A stretch of 64,000 nucleotides of DNA from NCBI RefSeq assembly GCF_000943565.1, contig NZ_JTDW01000004.1, forward strand, positions 62,001-126,000, written 5' to 3'. This document shows, piece after piece, positions 50,294 to 59,851 of this stretch (the stretch's first letter is position 1; the number at the start of each line of letters is the position of its first letter). This DNA comes from Neotamlana sedimentorum (GTDB lineage: Bacteria > Bacteroidota > Bacteroidia > Flavobacteriales > Flavobacteriaceae). The notes below the pieces were generated by a model that was given only the letters and a program-made list of their open reading frames with translations, was not told the origin of the DNA and made no database searches. A program made the translations under genes and the position numbers.

Positions 50294-51841
50294 TTATTTG
50301 GGAGAAAATACAACAAAAGGAATAATCATCTCTTCTAGCGAAACCCCCCCATGCTGGTATGTATTTCTATAATAACTTACATAATGGTTGTAATTATTGG
50401 GATAAGCAAAAAACAAATCATTTTTAGCAAATATAAAACAACTACTCATATTAATAGATGGTAAAAATACCTCACTAGGATTTTTAGCTAATAAAACGTC
50501 TTTGTTTTCATAGGTTAAACTGCGACCTGTTTTGTAACGTAAATTTAGACTTGTGTCTTTATCACCAATAACTTTCGATGGGTTTTTTACATTTATAGTT
50601 CCATGGTCCGTAGTTAAAATTAATTTAAATCCCATACGCTGCGCTTGCTGAATCATGTCGAGTAAAGGGGAATTTTTAAACCAACTTAAAGTTAAAGAGC
50701 GATATGCCTTGTCATTAGATGCGAGTTCTTTTACAACTTCCATTTCCGTTTTAGAGTGGGAGAGCATGTCAACAAAGTTATAAACAACCACTGTTAAATC
50801 GTTATCTTTTAATGACTTAAAATTTTCAGCAAGTTTTTTTCCAGTTTTTAAATTGGTAATTTTATGGTATTCATATTTTAAATGGTTTAAACCTAAGCGT
50901 TTCATTTGTGTCTCTAAAAAATCTGCTTCATGTAGGTTCTTGCCACCTTCGTCTGTATCGTTTTTCCAATATTGCGGATATAATTTTTCCATTTCGCTAG
51001 GCATTAGTCCTGAAAAAATGGCATTTCTAGCGTATTGTGTAGCCGTTGGAAGAATACTAAAAAAGGCATCTTCACTATCTTTTTTAAAATAATTATTAAT
51101 TATAGGTTCGAAAACTTTCCATTGGTCGTAGCGCAAATTATCGATTACTACTAACAATGTAGGTTGCTCATTGTTAATTTCAGGAACTACCATTTCTTTA
51201 AAAAGGGTATGCGACATTATGGGGGCATCTGTATCTGGGTTAAACCAATGAGCGTAATTTTTATCTATAAATTTTCCAAATTGTGAATTAGCTTCAACTT
51301 TTTGTGATTCTAAAATTTCAAACATGCTGGCATCTTCTATATCTTCCAATTGAATTTCCCAATAAATCAGTTTTTGATATAAACTAACCCAATCTTCATA
51401 ACTGTTTACCATGGCCAAATCCATAGCTATTTTTCTAAATTCTTGTTGGTAATTTGATGTGGTTTTTTCGTTTACTAATCTAGAGTGGTCCAAATTCTTT
51501 TTTAAGCTTAATAGAATTTGGTTAGGGTTAACTGGTTTAATTAAGTAATCGGCTATTTTATTTCCAATAGCTTCCTCCATTATATATTCTTCTTCACTTT
51601 TGGTAATCATCACCACAGGAAGTGTGTCTTTTTTCTCCTTTATTTCATTAAGCGTTTCTAAACCTGTTAATCCAGGCATATTTTCATCTAAAAAAACAAT
51701 GTCAAAATTATCTTCATCTAAAGCATCAATGGCTTCGGTACCACTTTTGCAAGTGCTTACTTTGTAATTTTTCTTCTCAAGAAATAGAATGTGTGGTTTT
51801 AGTAAATCTATTTCATCATCAACCCAAAGTATATTTATCAT
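50294..51841 (-). CDS. porX: PorX-type response regulator with PglZ domain
   Basis: Cytosolic response regulator linked in Bacteroidota to control of the type IX secretion system, with partner PorY. Residues 1-120 are a receiver domain (VDDEID, phosphoacceptor Asp52 in FLDENMP, Lys in YLIKPVNP). A helical linker follows, and from about residue 205 comes an alkaline-phosphatase-like PglZ domain: LLVVIDNLRYDQWKVFEPI, FSILPTATQYARNAIFSGLMP, NFVDMLSHSK and LTTDHGTINVKNP, with the metal-site Asp/His set. 515 residues, the usual length. Expected to act with T9SS genes elsewhere. Divergent from the HD-domain gene. Confidence 0.93.
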   Translation of the reverse strand: MINILWVDDEIDLLKPHILFLEKKNYKVSTCKSGTEAIDALDEDNFDIVFLDENMPGLTGLETLNEIKEKKDTLPVVMITKSEEEYIMEEAIGNKIADYLIKPVNPNQILLSLKKNLDHSRLVNEKTTSNYQQEFRKIAMDLAMVNSYEDWVSLYQKLIYWEIQLEDIEDASMFEILESQKVEANSQFGKFIDKNYAHWFNPDTDAPIMSHTLFKEMVVPEINNEQPTLLVVIDNLRYDQWKVFEPIINNYFKKDSEDAFFSILPTATQYARNAIFSGLMPSEMEKLYPQYWKNDTDEGGKNLHEADFLETQMKRLGLNHLKYEYHKITNLKTGKKLAENFKSLKDNDLTVVVYNFVDMLSHSKTEMEVVKELASNDKAYRSLTLSWFKNSPLLDMIQQAQRMGFKLILTTDHGTINVKNPSKVIGDKDTSLNLRYKTGRSLTYENKDVLLAKNPSEVFLPSINMSSCFIFAKNDLFFAYPNNYNHYVSYYRNTYQHGGVSLEEMIIPFVVFSPK

Positions 51842-51883
51842 AATGTTTAGTCTTTTAAAGTATGCCCTTGCGAGCGCGATTAT

Positions 51884-51891
51884 TATATTTG
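51884..51891 (+). promoter_or_regulatory. -7 box TATATTTG, HD-lpxD cluster
   Basis: Perfect TAnnTTTG, 23 bp before the TTG start of the HD-domain gene. Confidence 0.55.
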
Positions 51892-51914
51892 TAAATATTT
51901 AAAAAATTTAAAGT

Positions 51915-53126
51915 TTGAATAAACTCAAAATATTAAACGATCCAATTTACGGATTTATTACGATTCCCAATTCGCTAATTTTCGATTTAATTCAGCACAA
52001 ATACTTTCAGCGATTACGACGCATTACTCAAATGGGAATGTCGTATTTAGTTTATCCTGGTGCGCATCATACACGTTTTCATCATGCCATAGGTTGTATG
52101 CATTTAATGCAACAAGCGGTGAATGTACTTCGTTTTAAAGATGTTAGCATTTCCGAAAATGAAGAAACGGCACTTTATTGTGCTATATTATTACATGATA
52201 TTGGTCATGGGCCATTTTCGCATGCCATGGAACATAGTATTGTAAACGATGTCTCTCATGAAGAAATTTCACTTATTTTTATGGAGCGGTTAAATGAAGA
52301 ATTTAACGGAAGTTTAACGCTAGCGATCGATATTTTTAAAGGAAATTACGAACGTAAATTTTTATGCCAGTTAATTTCAGGTCAAATAGATATGGATCGA
52401 GCTGATTATTTAAAGCGCGATAGTTTTTATACAGGTGTTGCCGAGGGTAATATAAATAGTGAACGTTTAATTACTATGCTAAATGTAGTTGATGATAATT
52501 TAGTGGTTGAGGAAAAAGGTATATATAGCGTTGAAAAATTTATAATAGCCAGACGCTTAATGTACTGGCAAGTGTATTTACATAAAACTAGCTTGGTAGC
52601 AGAACAATTACTAATTAGAGTTTTAAAGCGTGCAAAAGAATTAAATGATGAGGGGGGAGATATCAAAGCTAGTTTACCAATTTTATACTTTTTAAATAAT
52701 AAAATAACGTTAAGTAATTTTAATAATGATACTATTGAGGTTTTCTCAAAGTTGGACGATTATGATATCATTTCGGCAATGAAGCAATGGCAAGAGCATC
52801 CCGATTTCGTGCTAAGTTCATTGTGTAATATGATAATTAATAGAAACCTTTTAAAAATAAAAGTAAAAAAGAAGCAAATCAAGACTTCAACAATAGAAAA
52901 ATATAAAAAAGAAATAATAAACACTTATAATATTAGTGAAAAAGAAGCCGGATATTTTGTGTTTACTGGAAGCATGTCTAACCAAGCCTATCAGTTAAAT
53001 ACCAAGGGTATTAACATTTTACATAAGTCTGGAAAAATTGAAGATATTGTAAAAGCGTCCGACCAACTTAACCTTAAAGCGCTTTCGAAAACTGTAACAA
53101 AATATTATATATGCTATCCTAAGTAA
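51915..53126 (+). CDS. HD-domain phosphohydrolase (dGTPase-like), TTG start
   Basis: 403 residues. An HD metal site: FHHAIGCMHLM (His) with the HD pair in ILLHDIGHGPFSHAMEH, and a later Asp in SGQIDMDRADYLKRD. The pattern matches the deoxynucleotide triphosphate triphosphohydrolase-like HD family (SAMHD1/YdhJ type). No N- or C-terminal transmembrane segments. The substrate is not decidable; dNTPs or cyclic nucleotides are possible. It begins at TTG 51915 (family opening NKLKILNDPIYGFI). It precedes lpxD by 60 bp and could share the message. Confidence 0.9.
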   Translation: MNKLKILNDPIYGFITIPNSLIFDLIQHKYFQRLRRITQMGMSYLVYPGAHHTRFHHAIGCMHLMQQAVNVLRFKDVSISENEETALYCAILLHDIGHGPFSHAMEHSIVNDVSHEEISLIFMERLNEEFNGSLTLAIDIFKGNYERKFLCQLISGQIDMDRADYLKRDSFYTGVAEGNINSERLITMLNVVDDNLVVEEKGIYSVEKFIIARRLMYWQVYLHKTSLVAEQLLIRVLKRAKELNDEGGDIKASLPILYFLNNKITLSNFNNDTIEVFSKLDDYDIISAMKQWQEHPDFVLSSLCNMIINRNLLKIKVKKKQIKTSTIEKYKKEIINTYNISEKEAGYFVFTGSMSNQAYQLNTKGINILHKSGKIEDIVKASDQLNLKALSKTVTKYYICYPK

Positions 53127-53146
53127 AAACTTTAGTACATTTTTTA

Positions 53147-53154
53147 TATTTTTG
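53147..53154 (+). promoter_or_regulatory. -7 box TATTTTTG, lpxD
   Basis: TAnnTTTG, 31 bp before the lpxD TTG, giving lpxD a promoter separate from that of the HD gene. Confidence 0.5.
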
Positions 53155-53185
53155 CGTGAATTAAATAAGAACTAACTTAATTATT

Positions 53186-54214
53186 TTGAAATTTACTGCA
53201 CAACAAATAGCAAGTATTTTGGAAGGCGATGTTGTTGGAAATCCTGATATAGAAGTATCTAAACTTGCTAAAATAGAAGAAGGGCATGAAGGAACTTTAA
53301 CGTTTTTGGCAAATCCAAAATATACGTCTCATATATATTCAACAAAAGCCTCAATTACAATTGTTAATAAATCTTTTGAACCAGAGAATTTACTTGAAAC
53401 AACTTTAATAAAAGTAGATGACGCTTATAAGTCGTTTTCAAAATTATTAGAATATTATAATCAGGTTAAACTGAACAAAACAGGCATAGAAAACCCCTCT
53501 TTTATTTCAGACTCCGCTTCTTATGGAGATAATATTTATCTTGGTGCATTTTCTTATATTGGAGATAATGTATCTATTGGAGATAATGCTAAAATTTTTC
53601 CAAATACTTATGTGGGAGATAATGTTAAAATAGGTGATAATGTTGTAATTTTTGCTGGAGCCAAAGTATATTCCGACTGTATTATTGGGAAGGATTGTGT
53701 CATAAATTCGGGAGCTATCATTGGTGCCGACGGATTTGGTTTTGCTCCAAATGATGATGGTGAGTATAATAAAGTGCCACAAATAGGAAATGTTATTTTA
53801 GAAGATAATGTTGATGTTGGTGCAGGAACCACTATAGATAGAGCTACGCTTGGCTCAACAATTATTCGTCGTGGTGTAAAACTTGATAACCAAATACAAA
53901 TTGCACATAATGTAGAAATTGGTAAAAACACTGTTATTGCAGCACAAACTGGAGTAGCTGGATCAACTAAAATTGGAGAAAACTGTGTTATTGGCGGACA
54001 AGTTGGAATTGTTGGTCACATAATCATTGGTAATAATGTAAAAATACAAGCACAATCTGGTATTGGAAGAAATATAAAAGATAATGAAGTGCTTCAAGGT
54101 TCACCAGCTTTAGGTTACGGAGACTATAATAAATCTTACGTACATTTTAAAAATTTACCTAAGATTGTAAGAAATATAAGTGAAATTGAAAAAAAACTAG
54201 ATGGGAATAATTAA
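53186..54214 (+). CDS. lpxD: UDP-3-O-acylglucosamine N-acyltransferase, TTG start
   Basis: Third step of lipid A synthesis: adds the second acyl chain to UDP-3-acyl-glucosamine. 342 residues: an N-terminal LpxD domain ([38 protein letters not shown]) and then a left-handed beta-helix of hexapeptide repeats (about 100-300, [18 protein letters not shown]). The catalytic His is in [12 protein letters not shown]. It starts at TTG 53186, the family's opening methionine position. Its stop overlaps the lpxC-fabZ start by 14 bp. It has a second LpxD-like relative at 57080. Confidence 0.95.
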   Translation: MKFTAQQIASILEGDVVGNPDIEVSKLAKIEEGHEGTLTFLANPKYTSHIYSTKASITIVNKSFEPENLLETTLIKVDDAYKSFSKLLEYYNQVKLNKTGIENPSFISDSASYGDNIYLGAFSYIGDNVSIGDNAKIFPNTYVGDNVKIGDNVVIFAGAKVYSDCIIGKDCVINSGAIIGADGFGFAPNDDGEYNKVPQIGNVILEDNVDVGAGTTIDRATLGSTIIRRGVKLDNQIQIAHNVEIGKNTVIAAQTGVAGSTKIGENCVIGGQVGIVGHIIIGNNVKIQAQSGIGRNIKDNEVLQGSPALGYGDYNKSYVHFKNLPKIVRNISEIEKKLDGNN

Positions 54215-55607
54215 TACCGAAATAAAACAAAAAACCATTAAAGAAGCCGTTACTTTAACTGGAGTAGGTTTACATACAGGGAAAGATGTTACACTAATAT
54301 TTAAACCAGCAGCTGGAAACTTTGGTTTAGCTTTTAAACGTGTTGATTTGGAAGGAGAACCAGTTATAGAAGCTGATGCGAATTATGTAACAAGTACACA
54401 ACGTGGAACCTGTTTAGAGAAAAATGGTGTATCTATTCAAACTTCAGAGCATGTTTTAGCGGCATTGGTTGGTCTTGATGTAGATAATGTTTTAATTGAG
54501 TTGAATGCTTCCGAACCACCAATTATGGATGGTTCGTCAAAGTTTTTTGTTGAAGCTATTGAAAAAGCTGGTATTGTTGAGTTGGATGAAACTCGTGAAG
54601 AATTCGAAATCACCGATGTTATTTCATATACAGATGAAGAATCTGGAAGTGAAATTTTAGTAATGCCAGCAAAAGAGTATCAAATAACTACAATGGTAGA
54701 TTTTGGTACTAAAGTTTTAGGAACACAAAATGCCACTTTAAATCAGATTTCAGATTTTAAAGAAGAAATTTCAAATTCAAGGACTTTTAGTTTTTTACAT
54801 GAAATCGAAATGCTTCTTGAAAATGGGTTAATAAAAGGAGGAGATTTAAATAATGCCATAGTTTATGTAGATAAACCTTTGTCTGAACAAACTATGGAAA
54901 AGTTAAAAGATGCTTTTAAAAAGGATACTATAACTGTAAAACCTAATGGTATACTTGATAATTTAACACTTCACTATCCAAACGAAGCTGCAAGACATAA
55001 ATTATTAGACGTTTTAGGCGATTTAGCTTTAATAGGTACAAGAATTAAAGGTAAAGTTATTGCAAATAAGCCTGGACACTTTATAAATACTCAATTTGCT
55101 AAAAAATTAGCAAAAATTATAAAAAACGAACGTCGCAACAATGTGCCAAATATCGATTTGAATCAACCTCCATTAATGGATGTAACTCAAATCATGGCAA
55201 TGCTACCTCACAGGCAACCTTTTTTATTAATTGATAAGGTTTTCGAATTGGAAGCTAGTTATGTTACTGCAACTAAAAATGTAACCATGAACGAAGAGTT
55301 CTTTAAAGGTCATTTTCCTGGTGCACCAGTAATGCCGGGTGTTTTAATAGTTGAAGCGATGGCACAAACAGGCGGTATTTTGGTATTAAATACAGTTCCA
55401 GATCCAGAAAATTATTTAACTTTTTTCATGAAAATGGACAATGTTAAATTCAAACAAAAAGTAATGCCAGGTGATACTTTAATTTTTAAATGTTCGTTAA
55501 TTACGCCTATACGTCGTGGTATCTGCCATATGCAAGGTTATGCTTATGCTAATGGAAAACTATGTGCAGAAGCAGAGTTAATGGCTCAAATTTCAAAAGT
55601 AAAGTAA
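54201..55607 (+). CDS. lpxC: Bifunctional UDP-3-O-acyl-GlcNAc deacetylase / 3-hydroxyacyl-ACP dehydratase
   Basis: A fusion of two enzymes, 468 residues. Residues 1-310 are LpxC, the zinc deacetylase that commits to lipid [10 protein letters not shown] (His84), and late HKLLDVLGD (His266, Asp270) and PGHF (His293). Residues from about 320 are FabZ, a hotdog dehydratase for fatty acid synthesis: [11 protein letters not shown], with catalytic His371 in [12 protein letters not shown] and Glu385. The lpxC-fabZ fusion is a known Bacteroidota trait. Overlap with lpxD suggests translational coupling. Confidence 0.96.
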   Translation: MGIINTEIKQKTIKEAVTLTGVGLHTGKDVTLIFKPAAGNFGLAFKRVDLEGEPVIEADANYVTSTQRGTCLEKNGVSIQTSEHVLAALVGLDVDNVLIELNASEPPIMDGSSKFFVEAIEKAGIVELDETREEFEITDVISYTDEESGSEILVMPAKEYQITTMVDFGTKVLGTQNATLNQISDFKEEISNSRTFSFLHEIEMLLENGLIKGGDLNNAIVYVDKPLSEQTMEKLKDAFKKDTITVKPNGILDNLTLHYPNEAARHKLLDVLGDLALIGTRIKGKVIANKPGHFINTQFAKKLAKIIKNERRNNVPNIDLNQPPLMDVTQIMAMLPHRQPFLLIDKVFELEASYVTATKNVTMNEEFFKGHFPGAPVMPGVLIVEAMAQTGGILVLNTVPDPENYLTFFMKMDNVKFKQKVMPGDTLIFKCSLITPIRRGICHMQGYAYANGKLCAEAELMAQISKVK

Positions 55608-55700
55608 CATACATCGAGCTAATTTTTATACATTACATGGCTCTAATAATTTGGTAGGTGAACACATTTTTACCTATTTATAATTAATAAAATTTCGAAA

Positions 55701-56486
55701 ATGAATCAACCTTTAGCATATGTGCACCCAGGTGCGAAAATTGCAAAAAACGTGGTTATCGAGCCATTTGCAACCATTCATAATAATGTTATAATTGGAG
55801 AAGGAACCTGGATTGGTAGTAATGTTACTATTATGGAAGGTGCTAGAATTGGTAAAAACTGTAACATATTTCCTGGAGCTGTAATTTCTGCGGTACCTCA
55901 AGATTTAAAATATAATGATGAAGATACCACTGTGGAAATAGGTAATAACGTAACCATCAGAGAATGTGTAACTATTAACAGAGGAACAGTAGACAAAATG
56001 AAAACCGTAGTTGGTGATAATTGTTTAATTATGGCATATTGCCATATTGCCCACGATTGTATTGTTGGTAATAATTGTATTTTTTCAAATAACAGTACTT
56101 TAGCTGGACATATTAATATAGGTGATTATGTTGTTTTAGCAGGTATGACAGCTGTACATCAATTTGTATCTGTTGGTAATCATGCTTTTGTAACAGGAGG
56201 GTCTTTAGTACGTAAAGATGTGCCGCCATTTGTAAAAGCCGCGCGCGAGCCACTATCGTATGTTGGTATAAACTCTGTTGGTTTACGTCGTCGAGGATTT
56301 TCAACCGAAAAAATAAGAGAAATTCAAAATATATACAGAATCCTGTATCAAAAAAACTATAATAATACACAAGCTTCAGAAATTATTGAAGCCGAAATGG
56401 AAGCCACTCCAGAACGCGACGAAATTCTTCAGTTTATAAAAGATTCGCAACGCGGTATAATGAAAGGGTATTTCAAATCAAATTAA
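55701..56486 (+). CDS. lpxA: UDP-N-acetylglucosamine acyltransferase
   Basis: First lipid A enzyme: moves 3-hydroxyacyl from ACP to UDP-GlcNAc. 261 residues. A trimeric left-handed beta-helix of hexapeptides (IGEGTWIGSNVTIMEGARIG) with catalytic His in MAYCHIAHDC, followed by GMTAVHQFVSVG and a C-terminal helical part (VGINSVGLRRRGFS) that matches LpxA. Usual length. It starts at ATG 55701, 93 bp after lpxC-fabZ, and is followed at 23 bp by efp. Confidence 0.96.
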   Translation: MNQPLAYVHPGAKIAKNVVIEPFATIHNNVIIGEGTWIGSNVTIMEGARIGKNCNIFPGAVISAVPQDLKYNDEDTTVEIGNNVTIRECVTINRGTVDKMKTVVGDNCLIMAYCHIAHDCIVGNNCIFSNNSTLAGHINIGDYVVLAGMTAVHQFVSVGNHAFVTGGSLVRKDVPPFVKAAREPLSYVGINSVGLRRRGFSTEKIREIQNIYRILYQKNYNNTQASEIIEAEMEATPERDEILQFIKDSQRGIMKGYFKSN

Positions 56487-56509
56487 AATAAGTAATTTAA
56501 ATTATAAAA

Positions 56510-57076
56510 ATGGCAACAACTAGTGACATTAGAAACGGATTATGTATTCGCTATAACAATGATATTTATAAAGTAGTAGAGTTTTTACACGTAAAACCAG
56601 GAAAAGGTCCTGCGTTTGTTAGAACTAAACTTAAAAGTGTAACTAACGGAAAAGTTATAGATAATACATTTTCTGCTGGTCATAAATTAGAAGATGTTCG
56701 TGTAGAAACACATAAATTTCAATATTTATATAACGATGGTGAATATTTTCATTTTATGAATGAAGCCGATTATACGCAAATTCAGTTAACAGAATCTGCT
56801 TTAGATCGTTCTGATTTAATGAAAGAAGGCGAAATTGTTACCATTCAAATTAATTCGGAAGATAATATGCCACTTTCTGTAGACATGCCGGCTACTGTTA
56901 TTTTAGAAGTTACACATACCGAACCTGGAGTAAAAGGAAATACCGCTACAAATGCCACAAAACCAGCTACTGTAGAAACTGGGGCAGAAGTAAATGTGCC
57001 ACTTTTTATAAATGAAGGTGATAAAATTAAGGTAGAAACCGAAAAAGGTACTTACAAAGAACGCGTTAAAGAATAA
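56510..57076 (+). CDS. efp: Elongation factor P
   Basis: Frees ribosomes stalled at polyproline. 188 residues with three beta-barrel domains. The loop tip is HVKPGKGPAFVRTKLKS, with Lys32 in PGKGP at the place that is modified in many bacteria; no modifying enzyme gene is nearby. The late pattern GDKIKVETEKGTYKERV is typical. It lies between lpxA and a second lpxD-like gene, an arrangement I recall in other Bacteroidota. Confidence 0.97.
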   Translation: MATTSDIRNGLCIRYNNDIYKVVEFLHVKPGKGPAFVRTKLKSVTNGKVIDNTFSAGHKLEDVRVETHKFQYLYNDGEYFHFMNEADYTQIQLTESALDRSDLMKEGEIVTIQINSEDNMPLSVDMPATVILEVTHTEPGVKGNTATNATKPATVETGAEVNVPLFINEGDKIKVETEKGTYKERVKE

Positions 57077-57079
57077 CGA

Positions 57080-58018
57080 TTGAAGTTCTCTAAACCACAT
57101 ACTTTAAAGCAAATTTCAGAATTAATTAATTGTGAATTTGTAGGTGCAGATGACTTTCAGGTGTTAGGCATGAATGAAATTCATGTTGTAGAACCAGGAG
57201 ATATTGTTTTTGTAGATCATCCTAAATATTACGATAAAGCATTAAATTCTGCTGCAACCATCATTTTAATTAATAAAAAAGTAGATTGTCCAGAAGGAAA
57301 AGCATTATTGGTTAGCGACGATCCTTTTAGAGACTTCAACAAGTTAAGTCTTCATTTTAAATCGTTTACAGCTTCAAATGTTTCAATTTCTGAAACAGCA
57401 ACTATTGGCAAAAACACCATAATTCAGCCTAATACATTCATAGGTAATAATGTGGTTATTGGCGATAATTGTACCATTCATTCTAACGTAAGTATATACG
57501 ATGATGCTGTTATTGGTAATAATGTTACCATTCATTCAGGAACCATTATTGGAGCCAATGCCTTTTATTACAAAAAGCGTCCTGAAGGCTTCGATAGATT
57601 AATTTCTTGCGGAAGAGTTGTTATTGAAGATTTTGTAGATATTGGTGCATCATGCACTATAGATAGAGGTGTTACTGCAGACACAACAATTAAAGAAGGT
57701 ACTAAAATAGACAATTTGGTGCAAATTGGTCATGATACCGTAATTGGCAAAAAGTGCTTAATAGCGTCTCATGTTGGTATTGCCGGCTGTGTAGTTGTTG
57801 AAGATGAAGTAACGCTTTGGGGGCAAGTTGGCACAACAAGTGGTATAACAATAGGTAAAGGAGCCGTTGTACAAGGGCAGTCTGGAGTAACAAAATCGAT
57901 TGAAGGAAATAAAACATATTGGGGAACACCAATACAAGAAGTGCGTTTAAAATTAAAGGAAATGGCTTTAATTAAACAATTGCCTAAATTAATAGAAGCT
58001 TTAAAGAAAAATAACTAA
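57080..58018 (+). CDS. Second LpxD-like acyltransferase, TTG start
   Basis: 312 residues: an N-terminal LpxD-type domain (LKQISELINCEFVGADDFQVLGMNEI, PGDIVFVDHPKYYDKALN) and the hexapeptide beta-helix (IGKNTIIQPNTFIG and so on), with a His in NLVQIGHDTVIG in the catalytic position. It is shorter than LpxD1 (342) and diverged from it. It may acylate a different amino sugar, or be the alternative LpxD of this lineage. It begins at TTG 57080, 3 bp after the efp stop, which implies coupling with efp. Confidence 0.85.
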   Translation: MKFSKPHTLKQISELINCEFVGADDFQVLGMNEIHVVEPGDIVFVDHPKYYDKALNSAATIILINKKVDCPEGKALLVSDDPFRDFNKLSLHFKSFTASNVSISETATIGKNTIIQPNTFIGNNVVIGDNCTIHSNVSIYDDAVIGNNVTIHSGTIIGANAFYYKKRPEGFDRLISCGRVVIEDFVDIGASCTIDRGVTADTTIKEGTKIDNLVQIGHDTVIGKKCLIASHVGIAGCVVVEDEVTLWGQVGTTSGITIGKGAVVQGQSGVTKSIEGNKTYWGTPIQEVRLKLKEMALIKQLPKLIEALKKNN

Positions 58019-58059
58019 AAGTAATTCAGTTTTTGCTTTAAAAATTTAATTCAAAAAAT

Positions 58060-58067
58060 TACTTTTG
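58060..58067 (+). promoter_or_regulatory. -7 box TACTTTTG, sucD
   Basis: TAnnTTTG match, 36 bp before the sucD ATG. A TTTG lies at 58032-58035, 24 bp upstream, slightly longer than optimum. Confidence 0.45.
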
Positions 58068-58103
58068 TTTTCAACATAATTAAATAAACGAAAATATAAA
58101 CAA

Positions 58104-58976
58104 ATGAGCGTTTTAGTAAACAAAGATTCGAAAATAATAGTTCAAGGTTTTACAGGAAGTGAAGGAACTTTTCACGCTGGTCAAATGATTGAATACGGAA
58201 CTAATGTTGTTGGTGGTGTTACACCAGGAAAAGGTGGGCAAACTCACCTAGATAAGCCAGTTTTTAATACAGTGGCAGAAGCTGTAGAAAAAGTTGGTGC
58301 AGATACAACGCTTATTTTCGTACCACCTGCATTTGCTGCAGATGCTATTATGGAAGCTGCTGACGCTGGTATAAAAGTAATTATAGCTATTACCGAAGGT
58401 ATTCCTGTTGCAGATATGATAACTGCTTCAAACTATATAAAAGATAAAGATTGTCGTTTAATCGGTCCTAATTGTCCAGGTGTTATTACTCCAGGAGAAG
58501 CAAAAGTTGGTATTATGCCAGGTTTTGTATTTAAAAAAGGTAAAGTTGGTATCGTTTCTAAATCAGGAACTTTAACTTACGAAGCTGCAGACCAAGTTGT
58601 AAAACAAGGTTTAGGAATTACTACTGCAATTGGGATTGGTGGAGATCCAATTATTGGAACAACTACTAAAGAAGCTGTTGAGTTATTAATTAACGATCCA
58701 GAAACAGAAGCTGTTGTTATGATTGGTGAAATTGGTGGACAATTAGAAGCCGATGCTGCTAAATGGTACAAAGAAAGCGGAAGTAAAAAACCAGTAATTG
58801 GTTTTATTGCTGGTGAAACAGCTCCTGCTGGTCGTACAATGGGTCACGCTGGTGCAATTGTAGGGGGTAGCGATGATACAGCTCAAGCTAAAAAAGCAAT
58901 TATGAGAGAATGTGGTATTCACGTAGTAGATTCTCCGGCTAAAATAGGTGTAAAAGTTGCTGAAGTTTTAGGATAA
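58104..58976 (+). CDS. sucD: Succinyl-CoA ligase, alpha subunit
   Basis: TCA-cycle enzyme alpha subunit; makes ATP or GTP from succinyl-CoA with beta subunit SucC, encoded elsewhere. 290 residues. The CoA-binding pattern is [14 protein letters not shown], then [18 protein letters not shown], and the phosphorylated His248 is in [13 protein letters not shown]. It starts at ATG 58104. A terminator follows at 58995-59027. The absence of sucC nearby is common in Bacteroidota. Confidence 0.97.
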   Translation: MSVLVNKDSKIIVQGFTGSEGTFHAGQMIEYGTNVVGGVTPGKGGQTHLDKPVFNTVAEAVEKVGADTTLIFVPPAFAADAIMEAADAGIKVIIAITEGIPVADMITASNYIKDKDCRLIGPNCPGVITPGEAKVGIMPGFVFKKGKVGIVSKSGTLTYEAADQVVKQGLGITTAIGIGGDPIIGTTTKEAVELLINDPETEAVVMIGEIGGQLEADAAKWYKESGSKKPVIGFIAGETAPAGRTMGHAGAIVGGSDDTAQAKKAIMRECGIHVVDSPAKIGVKVAEVLG

Positions 58977-58994
58977 AAACACATTAAAAATATA

Positions 58995-59027
58995 AAAAAA
59001 CCTTGCAAAATGTTGTAAGGTTTTTTT
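58995..59027 (+). terminator. Terminator after sucD
   Basis: CCTTGCAA (59001-59008) pairs with TTGTAAGG (59013-59020; one G-U), flanked by A-run and seven T residues. Confidence 0.82.
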
Positions 59028-59049
59028 ATTTGATCACATTTGTATTTCT

Positions 59050-59057
59050 TATCTTTG
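59050..59057 (+). promoter_or_regulatory. -7 box TATCTTTG, fabG
   Basis: TAnnTTTG match, with TTTG at 59029-59032 as a possible -33 element (17-bp spacer). The leader to ATG 59096 is about 33 nt. Confidence 0.5.
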
Positions 59058-59095
59058 ATTTAATAAAGAATAACGAACTAACTAGAATTTTATAA

Positions 59096-59842
59096 ATGAA
59101 ATTATTAGAAGGAAAAACAGCTATTATTACTGGAGCTAGCCGTGGTATTGGCAAAGGAATTGCTCAAGAATTTGCTAAACAAGGTGCAAATGTAGCATTT
59201 ACATATAGTTCTTCTGTTGAAGCCGCTAACGAACTTGAAAAAGAATTAAATGCCTTAGGTGTAAAAGCTAAAGGTTACCAAAGTAATGCTGCAAGCTTTG
59301 ATGAAGCACAAGAGTTAGCTGCCGACGTAGCTAAAGAGTTTGGTAGTATAGATGTATTAATAAATAATGCTGGAATTACAAAAGATAATTTATTAATGCG
59401 TATAACCGAAGATGATTTCGATAAAGTTATTGAAGTAAATCTTAAGTCAGTTTTTAACATGACCAAAGCGGTACAACGTACCATGTTAAAACAACGCAAA
59501 GGTTCTATTATTAACATGAGTTCTGTAGTTGGTGTAAAAGGAAATGCAGGACAAACCAATTATGCTGCTAGTAAAGCTGGAATTATTGGTTTTTCTAAAT
59601 CTGTTGCTTTAGAGTTAGGTTCTCGTAATATTAGAAGTAACGTAGTTGCTCCTGGTTTTATTGAAACAGAAATGACTGCAAAATTAGATGAGGAAGTTGT
59701 AAAAGGATGGCGTGCTGGTATTCCTTTAAAACGTGGAGGAACTCCAGAAGATGTAGCTAATGTTTGTGTATTTTTGGCTAGCGACATGAGTGCTTATGTT
59801 ACAGGGCAAACATTAAATGTAGATGGCGGTATGCTAACCTAA
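59096..59842 (+). CDS. fabG: 3-oxoacyl-ACP reductase
   Basis: NADPH-dependent reductase of the fatty acid elongation cycle. 248 residues: dinucleotide motif TGASRGIG (12-19), NNAG, and catalytic Ser142 (INMSS), Tyr156 and Lys160 (NYAASK). Also VNVDGGM at the end, typical of FabG. It contrasts with the degenerate SDR at 9182, which has lost these residues. The gene sits 9 bp before the VWA gene, so the two may be co-transcribed up to the hairpin at 59936. Confidence 0.96.
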   Translation: MKLLEGKTAIITGASRGIGKGIAQEFAKQGANVAFTYSSSVEAANELEKELNALGVKAKGYQSNAASFDEAQELAADVAKEFGSIDVLINNAGITKDNLLMRITEDDFDKVIEVNLKSVFNMTKAVQRTMLKQRKGSIINMSSVVGVKGNAGQTNYAASKAGIIGFSKSVALELGSRNIRSNVVAPGFIETEMTAKLDEEVVKGWRAGIPLKRGGTPEDVANVCVFLASDMSAYVTGQTLNVDGGMLT

Positions 59843-59851
59843 TAGCAATTA

